Assembly (NCBI RefSeq): GCF_030657335.1
Contig: NZ_CP131039.1
Coordinates: 2,062,501 to 2,126,500 of the forward strand
Direction of reading: 5' to 3'
DNA: 64,000 nt
Origin: Croceibacterium aestuarii
Lineage (GTDB): Bacteria; Pseudomonadota; Alphaproteobacteria; Sphingomonadales; Sphingomonadaceae
A program made the translations under genes and the position numbers. Below the pieces are notes generated by a model. It was given only the letters and a program-made list of their open reading frames with translations, searched no databases and was not told the DNA's origin. This document shows, one piece after another, positions 19,564-27,669 of this stretch; position 1 is the first letter of the stretch; each line of letters begins with the position of its first letter.

Positions 19564-20934
19564 ATGGAGGGACAGGACCGGCTCGCCGGGTGGGGCTTCG
19601 AAGACGCGACCTACGGCAAGATCGCGCGCCGCGTGCTGCCGCTGCTGTTCGCCGGCTATTTCGTGGCCATCGTCGACCGGGTCAACGTCGGCTTCGCCAA
19701 GCTGCAGATGGCCGGCGAGCTCGGTCTGTCGGACGCGGTCTACGGGTTCGGGGCGGGGGTGTTCTTCTTCGGCTATTTCCTGTTCGAAGTGCCGAGCAAC
19801 CTGGTCCTCGCCCGGGTCGGGGCGCGCAAGTGGATTGCCCGGATCATGCTGACCTGGGGCGCGGTGTCGGCCGCCTTCGTGTTCCTCGGCCACCTGACTT
19901 GGGGGCCGCTGGCGCCGGCTTTAGGGCTGACCGATCCGGAGTTCAGTTTCTACCTGCTGCGCTTCGTGCTCGGGGTCGCAGAGGCGGGCTTCTTTCCCGG
20001 CGTGATCCTCTACCTGACCTACTGGTTCCCGGCGCGGCGACGGGCGCATGCGGTGGCGCTGTTCATTATCGCCATTCCGCTGGCCAGCGCGGTCGGTGCG
20101 CCGGTCTCGGGGCTGATCCTCGAATTCCTCGATGGTTCGGCCGCGCTGCGCGGGTGGCAGTGGCTGTTTCTGCTTGAAGCGCTCCCCGCCATCGCGCTCG
20201 GACTGGTGGTGTTGGCAAAGCTGCCCGACGGCCCGCGTGGCGCGCGCTGGTTGAGCGCTGGTGAGCTCGCTCTGGTCGAAGACCGCCTGGCCGAGGACCA
20301 GGCGGCCAAGGCCGGGGCCGGGGCCGGGCACCGCACCGCGCTCAGGGCGGTCCTGCTCGACTGGCGGATCTGGGCTTTCGCACTGGCCGATTTCCTGCGC
20401 GCGATCATCAACAACACGCTCAACTTCTGGATGCCGACGCTGGTGCAGGAACTGGGGATCGACAAGCGCGCCTATCTCGAGGTCGGTCTCGTCACCGCGA
20501 TCCCGTGGGGCGTGGCAGCGATCGCCATGGTCCTCATCGCGCGCAGCTCCGACCGCACCGGCGAGCGGCGCTGGCACGCGGCATTGTCGATCATGCTGTC
20601 GTTCGCCGGACTGCTAATGCTGAGCTTTGCCGCCCATTCGCCGGTCGTTTCGGTGATTGCGCTGGCGCTGGTGGCCACCGGAGCGATGGCCTGGCTGGCG
20701 ATCTTCTGGACCATGCCGACTGCGATCCTGTCGGGCGCGGCTGCCGCGGCCGGCATCGCCTGGATCAACGCCTTGTCGCAGCTCGGCGGGTTCGTCGGGC
20801 CCGACCTGCTCGGCCGGGTGCGCGAGAGCACGGCGGGGGACAATACTCCGGCGTTCCTGGCCATGGCCGCCTGCGCACTGGCCGTGGCCGGACTGACCCT
20901 GCTGCTCGCCGGGCAGGGGAAGACGCGCGCCTAG
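19564..20934 (+). CDS. MFS transporter (anion:cation symporter-like)
   Basis: Predicted 456-residue inner-membrane carrier with about 12 transmembrane helices. The start (RRVLPLLFAGYFVAIVDRVNVGFAKLQM) is the signature of the ACS family of MFS carriers for organic anions such as tartrate, phthalate or sugar acids. VPSNLVLARVGARKWIARIM is the conserved loop 2-3, and a central hydrophilic loop (~215-245) separates the two halves. ATG 19564 is preceded by GGGGAAAAGGG. It lies 23 bp after ligA and may be read from the same transcript, but no catabolic gene nearby points to a substrate. Confidence 0.9.
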   Translation: MEGQDRLAGWGFEDATYGKIARRVLPLLFAGYFVAIVDRVNVGFAKLQMAGELGLSDAVYGFGAGVFFFGYFLFEVPSNLVLARVGARKWIARIMLTWGAVSAAFVFLGHLTWGPLAPALGLTDPEFSFYLLRFVLGVAEAGFFPGVILYLTYWFPARRRAHAVALFIIAIPLASAVGAPVSGLILEFLDGSAALRGWQWLFLLEALPAIALGLVVLAKLPDGPRGARWLSAGELALVEDRLAEDQAAKAGAGAGHRTALRAVLLDWRIWAFALADFLRAIINNTLNFWMPTLVQELGIDKRAYLEVGLVTAIPWGVAAIAMVLIARSSDRTGERRWHAALSIMLSFAGLLMLSFAAHSPVVSVIALALVATGAMAWLAIFWTMPTAILSGAAAAAGIAWINALSQLGGFVGPDLLGRVRESTAGDNTPAFLAMAACALAVAGLTLLLAGQGKTRA

Positions 20935-20983
20935 CCGCATCGCGGCTTGTGCCGACAGCGCGGGCGGCATATCGGCGCCAGAG

Positions 20984-21400
20984 ATGAGGGAATCGCTGCC
21001 TGTTCGGGCGAAGCGCGGCTTCGCCCTGATGCTGCTGCTGGCGGCCTTGCTGGTGCGCGCGGCGATTCCGCAGGGCTACATGGCCGAAAGCACTGCGCCG
21101 GGCACTTTGGCGATCACCATCTGTCATTCCGGCATGGCCCCGCCAGCCCTGAGTGAGATGCACGTCGACCAGCACGGCCGGATGAATCACGACCGGATGG
21201 GGCACGACAAGAAGGGCCACGGCGAGCCGCAGCCCTGCGCATTTGCCGTGGCGGGTCATGCCACGCCCCCGCCGGAAATCCCGTTCCTGCCGCTATCGCG
21301 GGTGGTGGCCGAAGCGTTCACGCGCAGCGAGGCGCCCTTCGCGCTGGCCAGCGCCACCCGGCAACTCCCGCCGGCGAGGGCGCCTCCCGCGATCGCCTGA
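20984..21400 (+). CDS. DUF2946-like His/Met-rich exported protein
   Basis: Predicted 138-residue protein with one N-terminal hydrophobic helix (LMLLLAALLVRAAIPQGYMA), then CHSGMAP and a His/Met/Asp-rich stretch (MHVDQHGRMNHDRMGHDKKGHGE). This is the pattern of DUF2946 proteins, which recur in copper or cobalt handling clusters and may bind metal in the periplasm. The next gene, 57 bp downstream, encodes a Met/His-rich outer-membrane transporter, supporting a metal role. Direct evidence is lacking. Confidence 0.75.
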   Translation: MRESLPVRAKRGFALMLLLAALLVRAAIPQGYMAESTAPGTLAITICHSGMAPPALSEMHVDQHGRMNHDRMGHDKKGHGEPQPCAFAVAGHATPPPEIPFLPLSRVVAEAFTRSEAPFALASATRQLPPARAPPAIA

Positions 21401-21457
21401 ACACGTCGTCCCGCCGCGTGGTGGGGCACTCCTTCAGACATTTTCGGGAATACCACA

Positions 21458-22540
21458 ATGAACAGACTGCTTTGCGGCAGCGCGCTGGCGCTGACCGCCT
21501 TCACTCCGCTTTCCGCGGCGCTGGCGCAGGACGCCGGCGATGCCGAAAACGAGATTACCGTCGACGCCCCGCTGCTCCATCCTGCGGCCGGCCTGATGGC
21601 CGACCACATGCACGATGGCGGCGAAATCATGGTCGGCCTGCGCTACGAACACGCGAGCAATTCCGGCGCCAACCAGTCGGGTACGCACGAGATCTCCGAC
21701 GCCGATATCCTCGCCGCGGGGTACACCGTTCGGGCCGCGTCGATGGACATGGACATGGTCATGCTCGACCTGATGTACGCGCCCAACGACAAGGTCACCT
21801 TCATGGTGATGCCGATGTACATGTGGCACCGCATGACGATGGTCGGGATCGACCCGATGGCGGGCATGGGCGGCATGGGCGGCCACGCGGGTCACATGAC
21901 GCTCGGCTACGGCGATACGCACACGCACGGCTCGGAAGGGTTCGGCGATACCTTCGTCTCGGCCTCCTATCGCCTCGCCCGCAAGCCTGGTTTCGGAGCG
22001 CATGCGACGCTCGGCGTCTGGGTTCCGACCGGAGCGGTCGACCTCAAGAATCCAGACGGCTCGTTCGTCCATTACGGGATGCAGCCGGGGGGCGGGACCT
22101 GGGATCTCGATCCCTCGCTGACCGTGCACGGACGCGACGCCGCGTTCGGGTGGGGCGCGCAGGCGGCTTATCGCTGGAAGACCGACAAGGAAAACGAGAG
22201 CGGCTTCAGTTTCGGCGACAGCTTCCGCGCCACCGGCTGGGCCAGCTACCGGCTGGCTGCCGACGTTGGCGCGACCTTGCGGCTCGAATACCTGAGCGAA
22301 GGGCCGGTCGAGGGGCACTACAATGCCGGCCACAACCACGCCGCGCCGCCCGACCGCCAGGCCAACTACGGCGGCGACACGGTCACCGCCGGGTTTGGTA
22401 TCAACTGGGTCCTGCCCGTCGGCGGGGCGAGTCCGCCGCAGATCGGCGCCGAAGTTTCGGTGCCGTTGATTCAGGACCTCAACGGCATCCAGTTGCCGCA
22501 GGACTGGAAGCTGGCGGTCAACCTGAACAAGACCTTCTGA
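21458..22540 (+). CDS. Met/His-rich outer-membrane transporter-like protein
   Basis: Predicted 360-residue beta-barrel protein. A signal peptide (MNRLLCGSALALTAFTPLSAALA) is followed by alternating beta segments resembling the MetA-pathway/phenol-degradation transporter family (WVPTGAVDL, TGWASYRLAADVGATLRLEYLSEGPVEG) and ending in NLNKTF with a terminal Phe typical of barrels. Residues ~90-160 are strikingly Met/His-rich (MDMDMVMLDLMY, MGGMGGHAGHM, DTHTHG), suggesting soft-metal contact. Proteins like this often accompany copper-resistance genes. With the DUF2946-like gene upstream it forms a probable two-gene unit. Transport activity is inferred only. Confidence 0.75.
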   Translation: MNRLLCGSALALTAFTPLSAALAQDAGDAENEITVDAPLLHPAAGLMADHMHDGGEIMVGLRYEHASNSGANQSGTHEISDADILAAGYTVRAASMDMDMVMLDLMYAPNDKVTFMVMPMYMWHRMTMVGIDPMAGMGGMGGHAGHMTLGYGDTHTHGSEGFGDTFVSASYRLARKPGFGAHATLGVWVPTGAVDLKNPDGSFVHYGMQPGGGTWDLDPSLTVHGRDAAFGWGAQAAYRWKTDKENESGFSFGDSFRATGWASYRLAADVGATLRLEYLSEGPVEGHYNAGHNHAAPPDRQANYGGDTVTAGFGINWVLPVGGASPPQIGAEVSVPLIQDLNGIQLPQDWKLAVNLNKTF

Positions 22541-22546
22541 CGATCG

Positions 22547-22579
22547 GCGGCGGCGGGCCGTTTCAGGGTTCGCCGCCGC
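22547..22579. terminator. Putative bidirectional terminator hairpin
   Basis: A 9-bp GC stem (GCGGCGGCG at 22547-22555 paired with CGCCGCCGC at 22571-22579) has a loop of about 15 bases and is followed by TTT. It lies between the converging transporter gene and the 77-residue membrane protein gene, overlapping the 3' end of the latter. Confidence 0.45.
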
Positions 22580-22796
22580 TTTCGCCTTCGTCCTCGCCCT
22601 CGGCGTCCTTGCGGCGATCGAGCTCCTCGGTCGCCGCGGCGCGCGCCGGGTCGAAGGCGGAGGCGAAGATCAGGCCGAGCGCCACCATCATGCCCCCGCC
22701 GCCCTTCTTCGTCCCGTCCTTGGCCCGGGCGAGCAGGCGCGGGAGCAGCATCAGGGCGACCACGAAGACCGCGCCGGCGACAATCCATTCGAGCAT
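22563..22796 (-). CDS. Small membrane protein with charged tail
   Basis: Predicted 77-residue protein. One N-terminal helix (LEWIVAGAVFVVALMLLPRLLARA) and a second weaker segment (GGMMVALGLIFASAF) are followed by a highly charged Glu/Asp/Lys tail. Similar small proteins occur in sphingomonads without known function. The ATG at 22796 has an AGGGGGGA-type site upstream. The product is probably inner-membrane with a cytoplasmic acidic tail. Confidence 0.6.
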   Translation of the reverse strand: MLEWIVAGAVFVVALMLLPRLLARAKDGTKKGGGGMMVALGLIFASAFDPARAAATEELDRRKDAEGEDEGESGGEP

Positions 22797-22929
22797 GGCG
22801 ACTCCCCCCTGGAGAAAGATGTGGGGCGCGCTGGGCCTTTTCGCAATCCGGCCTCCGGTCGGACTGAGGCGCAGGAATGCGGAACCGAGGCGAATCGCGC
22901 AAGTTTAGAGCTATGAAAGGAGGCATCAC

Positions 22930-23115
22930 ATGCCAGACGACAAGTCCAACGTGGGAGCGCAGGATCGGGCCCGGGTCGCGGGCGGCGAGGATTACGAAGT
23001 GCGCTTCTTTGCCGAACAGAACGGCATCAGCATCGAACAGGCGCAGCAACTGATCGAGCAGCACGGCAACAGCCGCGAAAAGCTCGAAGCGGCCGTACGG
23101 CAGATGAAAGGCTGA
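22930..23115 (+). CDS. DUF3606 family small protein
   Basis: Predicted 61-residue soluble protein. The sequence fits DUF3606: an N-terminal DD-K-S segment, a central E-V-R-F-F-A-x2-N-G-I-S-x2-Q-A-Q-x-L-I helix pair, and a KLEAAVRQMKG end. The family is widespread in alphaproteobacteria, often several copies per genome, with unknown function (some are linked to stress). AAAGGAGG lies 8 bases before the ATG. Its stop abuts the stop of the converging CE15-like gene with no spacing. Confidence 0.85.
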   Translation: MPDDKSNVGAQDRARVAGGEDYEVRFFAEQNGISIEQAQQLIEQHGNSREKLEAAVRQMKG

Positions 23116-24396
23116 TTAGCGCCCGGTCCCGGCGAAGCGGGCCTCGTGGCGATAGAACGCCTCGTAGGCCGGCCACGGGACATGGCCCTGGTCGTGCTGG
23201 TACCAGCCGAGCGGGAAGTCTTCGTCCGCGCTGCCGAGCGGCGGCGGCATGGCGCCATCGGGCGTGCCTGAGCCGTACAGCGCCCAGGCCGGCCGCGCGG
23301 CCATCGTCGCCAGCCACATGCCACGCGGATCGACCCAGGCATCGCCCTTGTCGGCCCGGCCCGAGGTGACCAACAGCGGGTGCGGTGCCCGCAGGGCGAT
23401 CAGCATATGCGCGTCGACGGGCAGTTCGGCCACGGAATGGCCGGCCTGCGCGTATCGCATGGCCGCCGGGGTCAGCCAGTGAAATTCGCCGCTGCCGACG
23501 AGGTTCTCCCAGCGCTCGCCGAAATCGCGCCGCATGATCTTGGCGCCGCCTGCGCCGCTGCTCGAGACGTGCGCATCGGCGAATTGCGGATCGAACGCGG
23601 CGGCGACGAGCACGGCCTTGCCGAAGCGCGAGTGGCCAGTCAGCGAGATGTGCTTTGCAGCGATGCGCGGGTCATGCGCCAGCTCCTCGCGCAAGCGGCT
23701 CGCGCCCCAGGCCCAGGCCCGCAGCGCGCCCCAGTCGTGTTCGGCACGCGGCCAGCGGGCGAGGCCGATGATCCCGTCCGCCATCGTCGCGGCGGTGTCC
23801 GGCTGAAGCAGTTGCGGGCGATATTCGACATAGGCGAAACCGTGGCGCAGCGCCTGGCTGACGGCGTCGGGCGGCGGCGCTCCGCCGAAATCGGGCACCC
23901 GCCCGCCCGGCCAGATATAGCTGTAGGATATCAGCGCCGGGGCGTGGCCCTTGCCCGGCGGGAAGGTGATCGTCGCATCGACCGTCGGCCCCATCGCGCC
24001 ATCGGGCGCGACGACCTGGCCGATCCATTGTTCGACCGTGCGGTCGCTGCTCCGCGCGACGACTTCCTTGCGCCAGACTAGGCGGAAGCTTGCGACATTC
24101 TCGGGAATGCGACCGGTCCAGTTGTCCTCGACCAGGCGCGCCAGCTCGGCACGGCGAATGGGCCAGCCTGCGGGAGTGCGCTGCGCGTCTGCCGTGAACA
24201 GCGGCGGCAGCGGCAGGTCGCCGACCTCGGCCTCGTCGTAATTGGCCGCGTTGAGTGCATCGGGATTGTTGCCATCGGCACCGGCGCGCAGCTCGCCATA
24301 GCCGAACCGTTCGCGCTCGGCAGCGTGGAGATCGGCTGCCGTCTGCGCCGCCGCCGGGGCCGCGAGCAGCGCCAGCGCCGCGATCAGCGCGCGCAT
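23116..24396 (-). CDS. CE15-like (glucuronoyl-esterase-type) exported hydrolase
   Basis: Predicted 426-residue secreted enzyme. The signal peptide is MRALIAALALLAAPAAAQ. The nucleophile elbow reads GHSRFGKAVLVAAAFDPQF, which matches the G-x-S-R-x-G-K signature of carbohydrate esterase family 15. A late HDQGHVPWPAYEAF gives a candidate catalytic His. CE15 enzymes cleave esters of glucuronic acid in hemicellulose-lignin, but no other polysaccharide-degrading gene is nearby, so the natural substrate is open. It is translationally coupled to the upstream rhodanese gene, with 1 bp between stop and start. Confidence 0.8.
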   Translation of the reverse strand: MRALIAALALLAAPAAAQTAADLHAAERERFGYGELRAGADGNNPDALNAANYDEAEVGDLPLPPLFTADAQRTPAGWPIRRAELARLVEDNWTGRIPENVASFRLVWRKEVVARSSDRTVEQWIGQVVAPDGAMGPTVDATITFPPGKGHAPALISYSYIWPGGRVPDFGGAPPPDAVSQALRHGFAYVEYRPQLLQPDTAATMADGIIGLARWPRAEHDWGALRAWAWGASRLREELAHDPRIAAKHISLTGHSRFGKAVLVAAAFDPQFADAHVSSSGAGGAKIMRRDFGERWENLVGSGEFHWLTPAAMRYAQAGHSVAELPVDAHMLIALRAPHPLLVTSGRADKGDAWVDPRGMWLATMAARPAWALYGSGTPDGAMPPPLGSADEDFPLGWYQHDQGHVPWPAYEAFYRHEARFAGTGR

Positions 24397-24397
24397 C

Positions 24398-24829
24398 TCA
24401 GCGGGCGACCGCCATCCCGCCGTCCCGCCAGGCGGTGATGCCGCCGGCCATGTTGGCGACGTGCCGGAAGCCCATGGTCCGCATTGCCTCCTGTGCCAGG
24501 CTGCTGCGATGGCCGGTGCGGCAATAGACCACGTAGTCCTTGTCCTTGGGCAGCGCGGCGACCTGCGCGGCGAAATCCTCGCTCTTGTAGTCGAGGTTGG
24601 TCGCTCCGGCGATGTGGCCGGCGGCGAATTCCTCGGGCGTGCGCACGTCGAGCACTGCAAGCTGGGGACGCGACATCATCGCCTGCCGGACGTCGTCCGG
24701 GGCCAGCATCGAGGCGAGATGCGGCGTCGGCAGCTCGGCCACCGAATCGTCGGGCTCGTCCTTGCCCTGTTGCTGGCAGCCTGCGAACAACACGAACGCG
24801 GCAAGCGGCAGGATAAATCGTTTGTCCAT
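24398..24829 (-). CDS. Rhodanese domain lipoprotein
   Basis: Predicted 143-residue envelope protein. A lipoprotein signal (LPLAAFVLFAGC, acylated Cys) precedes a single rhodanese domain. VLDVRTPEEFAAGHIAGATNLD is the conserved start and YCRTGHRS the active-site loop with the persulfide-carrying Cys intact. It may transfer sulfur or handle thiols in the periplasm. ATG 24829 has GGAAAGGA upstream. It is the first gene of a two-gene unit with the CE15-like esterase. Confidence 0.88.
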   Translation of the reverse strand: MDKRFILPLAAFVLFAGCQQQGKDEPDDSVAELPTPHLASMLAPDDVRQAMMSRPQLAVLDVRTPEEFAAGHIAGATNLDYKSEDFAAQVAALPKDKDYVVYCRTGHRSSLAQEAMRTMGFRHVANMAGGITAWRDGGMAVAR

Positions 24830-24889
24830 GTCGGCGTCCTTTCCCCTTGATCGCCCGGTTCTAGCGTGCCGCACGCGGCAAAGCCAAGG

Positions 24890-26053
24890 TCACAGGGCGA
24901 GGGTGGCGCCGCCGCTGTCCGCGCTGCGGTACATCGCCTCGATGATGCGGATATCGCGCAGGCCCATCTCGCCCGGGGTGCGGTGCGCCCGGTTGGCCCG
25001 CGCCGCCAGGCTGAAGGCGTCGATCTGCGCGGCGAACTGGCCCCACGGATCGCCTGCGCCGATCGTGCGCTGCGGGCCGTTGCCCTCGAGCACGATGTGG
25101 TTCTCGTCGTACGTCGTCGCCGGCTTCATGAACAGCGAGGCCTGCGAACCCATGTAGCGCTGCGAGGAGATGTACGGGCTCCAGCAGTAGGAAGAGGAGC
25201 CGCTGATCGTGAGGCCCTTGCGCGTGCGCAGGCGGAAGTCGATCCCGCCCTCGACTTCGCGGAACCTCGGGTCGTCTTTGGGATAGGAATATGTCGCGCT
25301 CACTTCGGCCGGCCCATCGTCGCCGATCATCATCAGCGAGGTGTTCAGCCCGTAGATGCCGATGTCGTACATCGAGCCGCCGCCGGCGAGATCCTTCTGC
25401 AGGCGCCAGACGTGCGGCGGCCAGTCGGGATTGGCGTTGAAGCCGTGATCGCACGAAATGAAGCGCAGGTCGCCGAGCTCGCCCGCCTCGATCAGCTGTT
25501 TTGCCCGCAGGTTGGTCGGTTCGAAGTGGATCCGGTAAGCCACGCCGAGCTGGCGGTTCGCCGCCGTCGCGGCCGCGATCATCGCCTCGCATTCCGCGCT
25601 GGTCGAGGCCATCGGCTTTTCGCACAGCACGTGCTTGCCGGCCCTGAGCGCACGGATGGTGTATTCGGCGTGCAGGCCGACGGGCAGGACGATGTAGACG
25701 CAGTCGATTTCCGGATCGTCGGCGATGCGGTCGAAGTCGGCGTAGTTGTAGAACCGCTCGACGCCGTAGCGTGCGCCGAGATCGGCCTGCTTCGCCGGGC
25801 TGCCCGAAACGAATGCGGTCATCCGGGCATGTCGCGATTGGCGGATGCCGGGGATGACTTCGCCGACCGCGAAGTTTCCCAGGCCGACGACGGCCCAGCG
25901 CATTCGCTCCCCGGGTGGATCGGGCAGAGCGAAATCGCCTGCGAGCGGTGTGCCTTTCGCCTGCTGCGCCAGTGCGCGCGTTGCACCTGCCGCCAACGGA
26001 ACCGCGCCTGCCGCGGCTACGATCTGGCGGCGCGAAAACTTGCTGTCGGACAT
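24890..26053 (-). CDS. Gfo/Idh/MocA family oxidoreductase (Tat-exported)
   Basis: Predicted 387-residue NAD(P)-dependent enzyme resembling glucose-fructose oxidoreductase. The N-terminus has a twin-arginine signal, SRRQIVAAAGAVPLAAG (RR at 8-9), so it folds with cofactor before export to the periplasm. The Rossmann motif is WAVVGLGNFAVGEV, and the conserved CEKPMA carries the catalytic-region Lys. The C-terminal domain binds a sugar-like substrate; which one is unknown. ATG 26053 is chosen because it opens directly into the Tat signal and has an AGGGGA site. It lies 60 bp upstream of the rhodanese gene on the same strand. Confidence 0.88.
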   Translation of the reverse strand: MSDSKFSRRQIVAAAGAVPLAAGATRALAQQAKGTPLAGDFALPDPPGERMRWAVVGLGNFAVGEVIPGIRQSRHARMTAFVSGSPAKQADLGARYGVERFYNYADFDRIADDPEIDCVYIVLPVGLHAEYTIRALRAGKHVLCEKPMASTSAECEAMIAAATAANRQLGVAYRIHFEPTNLRAKQLIEAGELGDLRFISCDHGFNANPDWPPHVWRLQKDLAGGGSMYDIGIYGLNTSLMMIGDDGPAEVSATYSYPKDDPRFREVEGGIDFRLRTRKGLTISGSSSYCWSPYISSQRYMGSQASLFMKPATTYDENHIVLEGNGPQRTIGAGDPWGQFAAQIDAFSLAARANRAHRTPGEMGLRDIRIIEAMYRSADSGGATLAL

Positions 26054-26101
26054 CGCTCGCTCCCCTGCGGTAGCGCTACCATGCACGTTTTCGCGCACCT
26101 G

Positions 26102-26791
26102 TCACCTCTCCAGATGCGGCACCCATTTCATCACCCCGCCGGCCATCGGTGTCCACCAGCCGGTCTTCACCCCCGCGGCGGCGAGGGTGTTGCTGGTCCA
26201 CTGATTGCAGGTGTTGCGCACGGTGTAGTGCCCGCCGGTCTCGTAGAAAACGTCCTGCGCGCCGTAGCCGGGGTGGCCTACGCGTTGGCCTTGCGGCACC
26301 ACCCGGTCGATTGCCGCGACGAGGCGGGCGTATTCGCCATGGGTCAGCCGGAGCGGGCGCAGGTCCTCGGAGGGAGCGGGCCGGACGTAGTGTTCGACAT
26401 GGAGCAGCCCCTCACCGCCGATGCCGACGATGCGCAGCACGGTGACGGGCGAAAGGTCCGACCAGGTCGGCGTGTTGAGGAACACCTCGCGCTCTCCCCA
26501 GCTGATGGCGAGGTGGGTGTAGGGCAGGCCGGACAAGGCGACGTCGCCGGCCGGGAAGACCGGCCGCCAGTCGCGCTCGGGCGCGACCAGCGGGACGACG
26601 AGCGCGGTGTGCACGCCGTTGCTCTGGACCATGATCTCGACGCCCTCCCCGGGCTCGCGCCAGCCGGGATTGCGCGGGATCGAGCTGCCGATCCACACGG
26701 TGAGGAAGAACAGCGCGGCGGAGGCGGCCAGCGCGATGGCCGTCCACCTGGCTATGCGCCCGATCAGCCGACGAAGCGGCGGCGCAGCCAC
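26102..26791 (-). CDS. DUF2459 (TIGR02117 family) membrane-anchored protein
   Basis: Predicted 229-residue protein with one N-terminal membrane helix (WTAIALAASAALFFLTVWIG). A periplasmic domain with conserved SNGVHTALVVPL, HLAISWGEREVFLNTPTW and RNTCNQWTSNTL follows. The Cys/His/Asn pattern suggests a papain-like fold, but activity is unproven. It starts at a GTG 28 bp inside the 3' end of prmA, so it is read by coupling. Relatives of this family were first noted near urease regions; no urease genes are visible here. Confidence 0.75.
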   Translation of the reverse strand: MAAPPLRRLIGRIARWTAIALAASAALFFLTVWIGSSIPRNPGWREPGEGVEIMVQSNGVHTALVVPLVAPERDWRPVFPAGDVALSGLPYTHLAISWGEREVFLNTPTWSDLSPVTVLRIVGIGGEGLLHVEHYVRPAPSEDLRPLRLTHGEYARLVAAIDRVVPQGQRVGHPGYGAQDVFYETGGHYTVRNTCNQWTSNTLAAAGVKTGWWTPMAGGVMKWVPHLER

Positions 26792-27669
26792 AAGATCGAC
26801 CAGTCGCCCCTGACCAGTCGCGCGGCGAGCGAGAATCCGGCGCGCAGGTATGCGGCGCGGATTTTCGGCTCCTGCGTCTCGAGCAGGCCGGCGAGCAGCA
26901 GGTTGCCGCGCGGCGGGACGGCCTCGGCGAAGTCGCCTGCCAGTTCGAGCAGCGGCCCGGCGAGGATGTTGGCGATCAGCAGGTCGTATGGCCCGCAGGC
27001 GCGCAGGTCGGGGTCGTCCATCCCGGCCGCTATGGCGACGGCGATCTGCCCCGGTCTTGGGCCGAGTGCAAAGCCGTTGGCTGCTGCGTTTTCGGCCACG
27101 ACAGGACCGCAGACCGGATCGATGTCGGACGCGACCGCATGCGCACCGGGCCACAATTCGAGCGCGGCGAAGGCAAGCAGGCCGGTGCCGGTGCCGATAT
27201 CGGCGATCCGCCGTGCCACCACGCCGCGGCGCTTCATTTCGTCGAGCATGACCAGGCAGCCCGCGGTGGTCTCGTGCTGGCCGGTGCCGAAGGCCTGGCT
27301 GGCGGGGATGACGAACGAACGCTCTCCCGGCTCGTCGCTCGGCGGGTGGTCCGGCGTGTGGACGTAGAACCGCCCGGCGCGGATCGGTTCCATGCCTTGC
27401 TGGCTTTCGGTCACCCAGTCGGTGTCCGGCAGCCGTTCGGCGACCAGGTCGAGCGCTTCATCCGCAAAAAGATTCGCCACTGCCTCGCGGTCGCCCCGGG
27501 TGGGCTTGCGCGGCAGGTAGGCGTCGAGCCGCCATTCGTCCGGCCGGTCGTCTGCCAGCTCGAAGCCCGTCAGGACGATGTCGGGATCCCAGTCGAGCGC
27601 GTCTTCCTGCGCGAGCAGCGCGGACTGGATCGACGCCTTGTCGCCGAACGCAGTCAGCTTCCAGCTCAC
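26764..27669 (-). CDS. prmA: Ribosomal protein L11 methyltransferase PrmA
   Basis: Trimethylates lysines of ribosomal protein L11 using SAM. The 301-residue protein has an N-terminal recognition domain (SWKLTAFGDKASIQSAL) and then the catalytic domain: ASQAFGTGQHETTAGCLVMLDE, IADIGTGTGLLAFAALELWPGA (motif I) and LLIANILAGPLLEL (N-I-L-A signature). Length is normal. The GTG start at 27669 overlaps the stop of the metallo-beta-lactamase gene (GTGA), and its 3' end contains the start of the DUF2459 gene. Confidence 0.93.
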   Translation of the reverse strand: MSWKLTAFGDKASIQSALLAQEDALDWDPDIVLTGFELADDRPDEWRLDAYLPRKPTRGDREAVANLFADEALDLVAERLPDTDWVTESQQGMEPIRAGRFYVHTPDHPPSDEPGERSFVIPASQAFGTGQHETTAGCLVMLDEMKRRGVVARRIADIGTGTGLLAFAALELWPGAHAVASDIDPVCGPVVAENAAANGFALGPRPGQIAVAIAAGMDDPDLRACGPYDLLIANILAGPLLELAGDFAEAVPPRGNLLLAGLLETQEPKIRAAYLRAGFSLAARLVRGDWSILWLRRRFVG

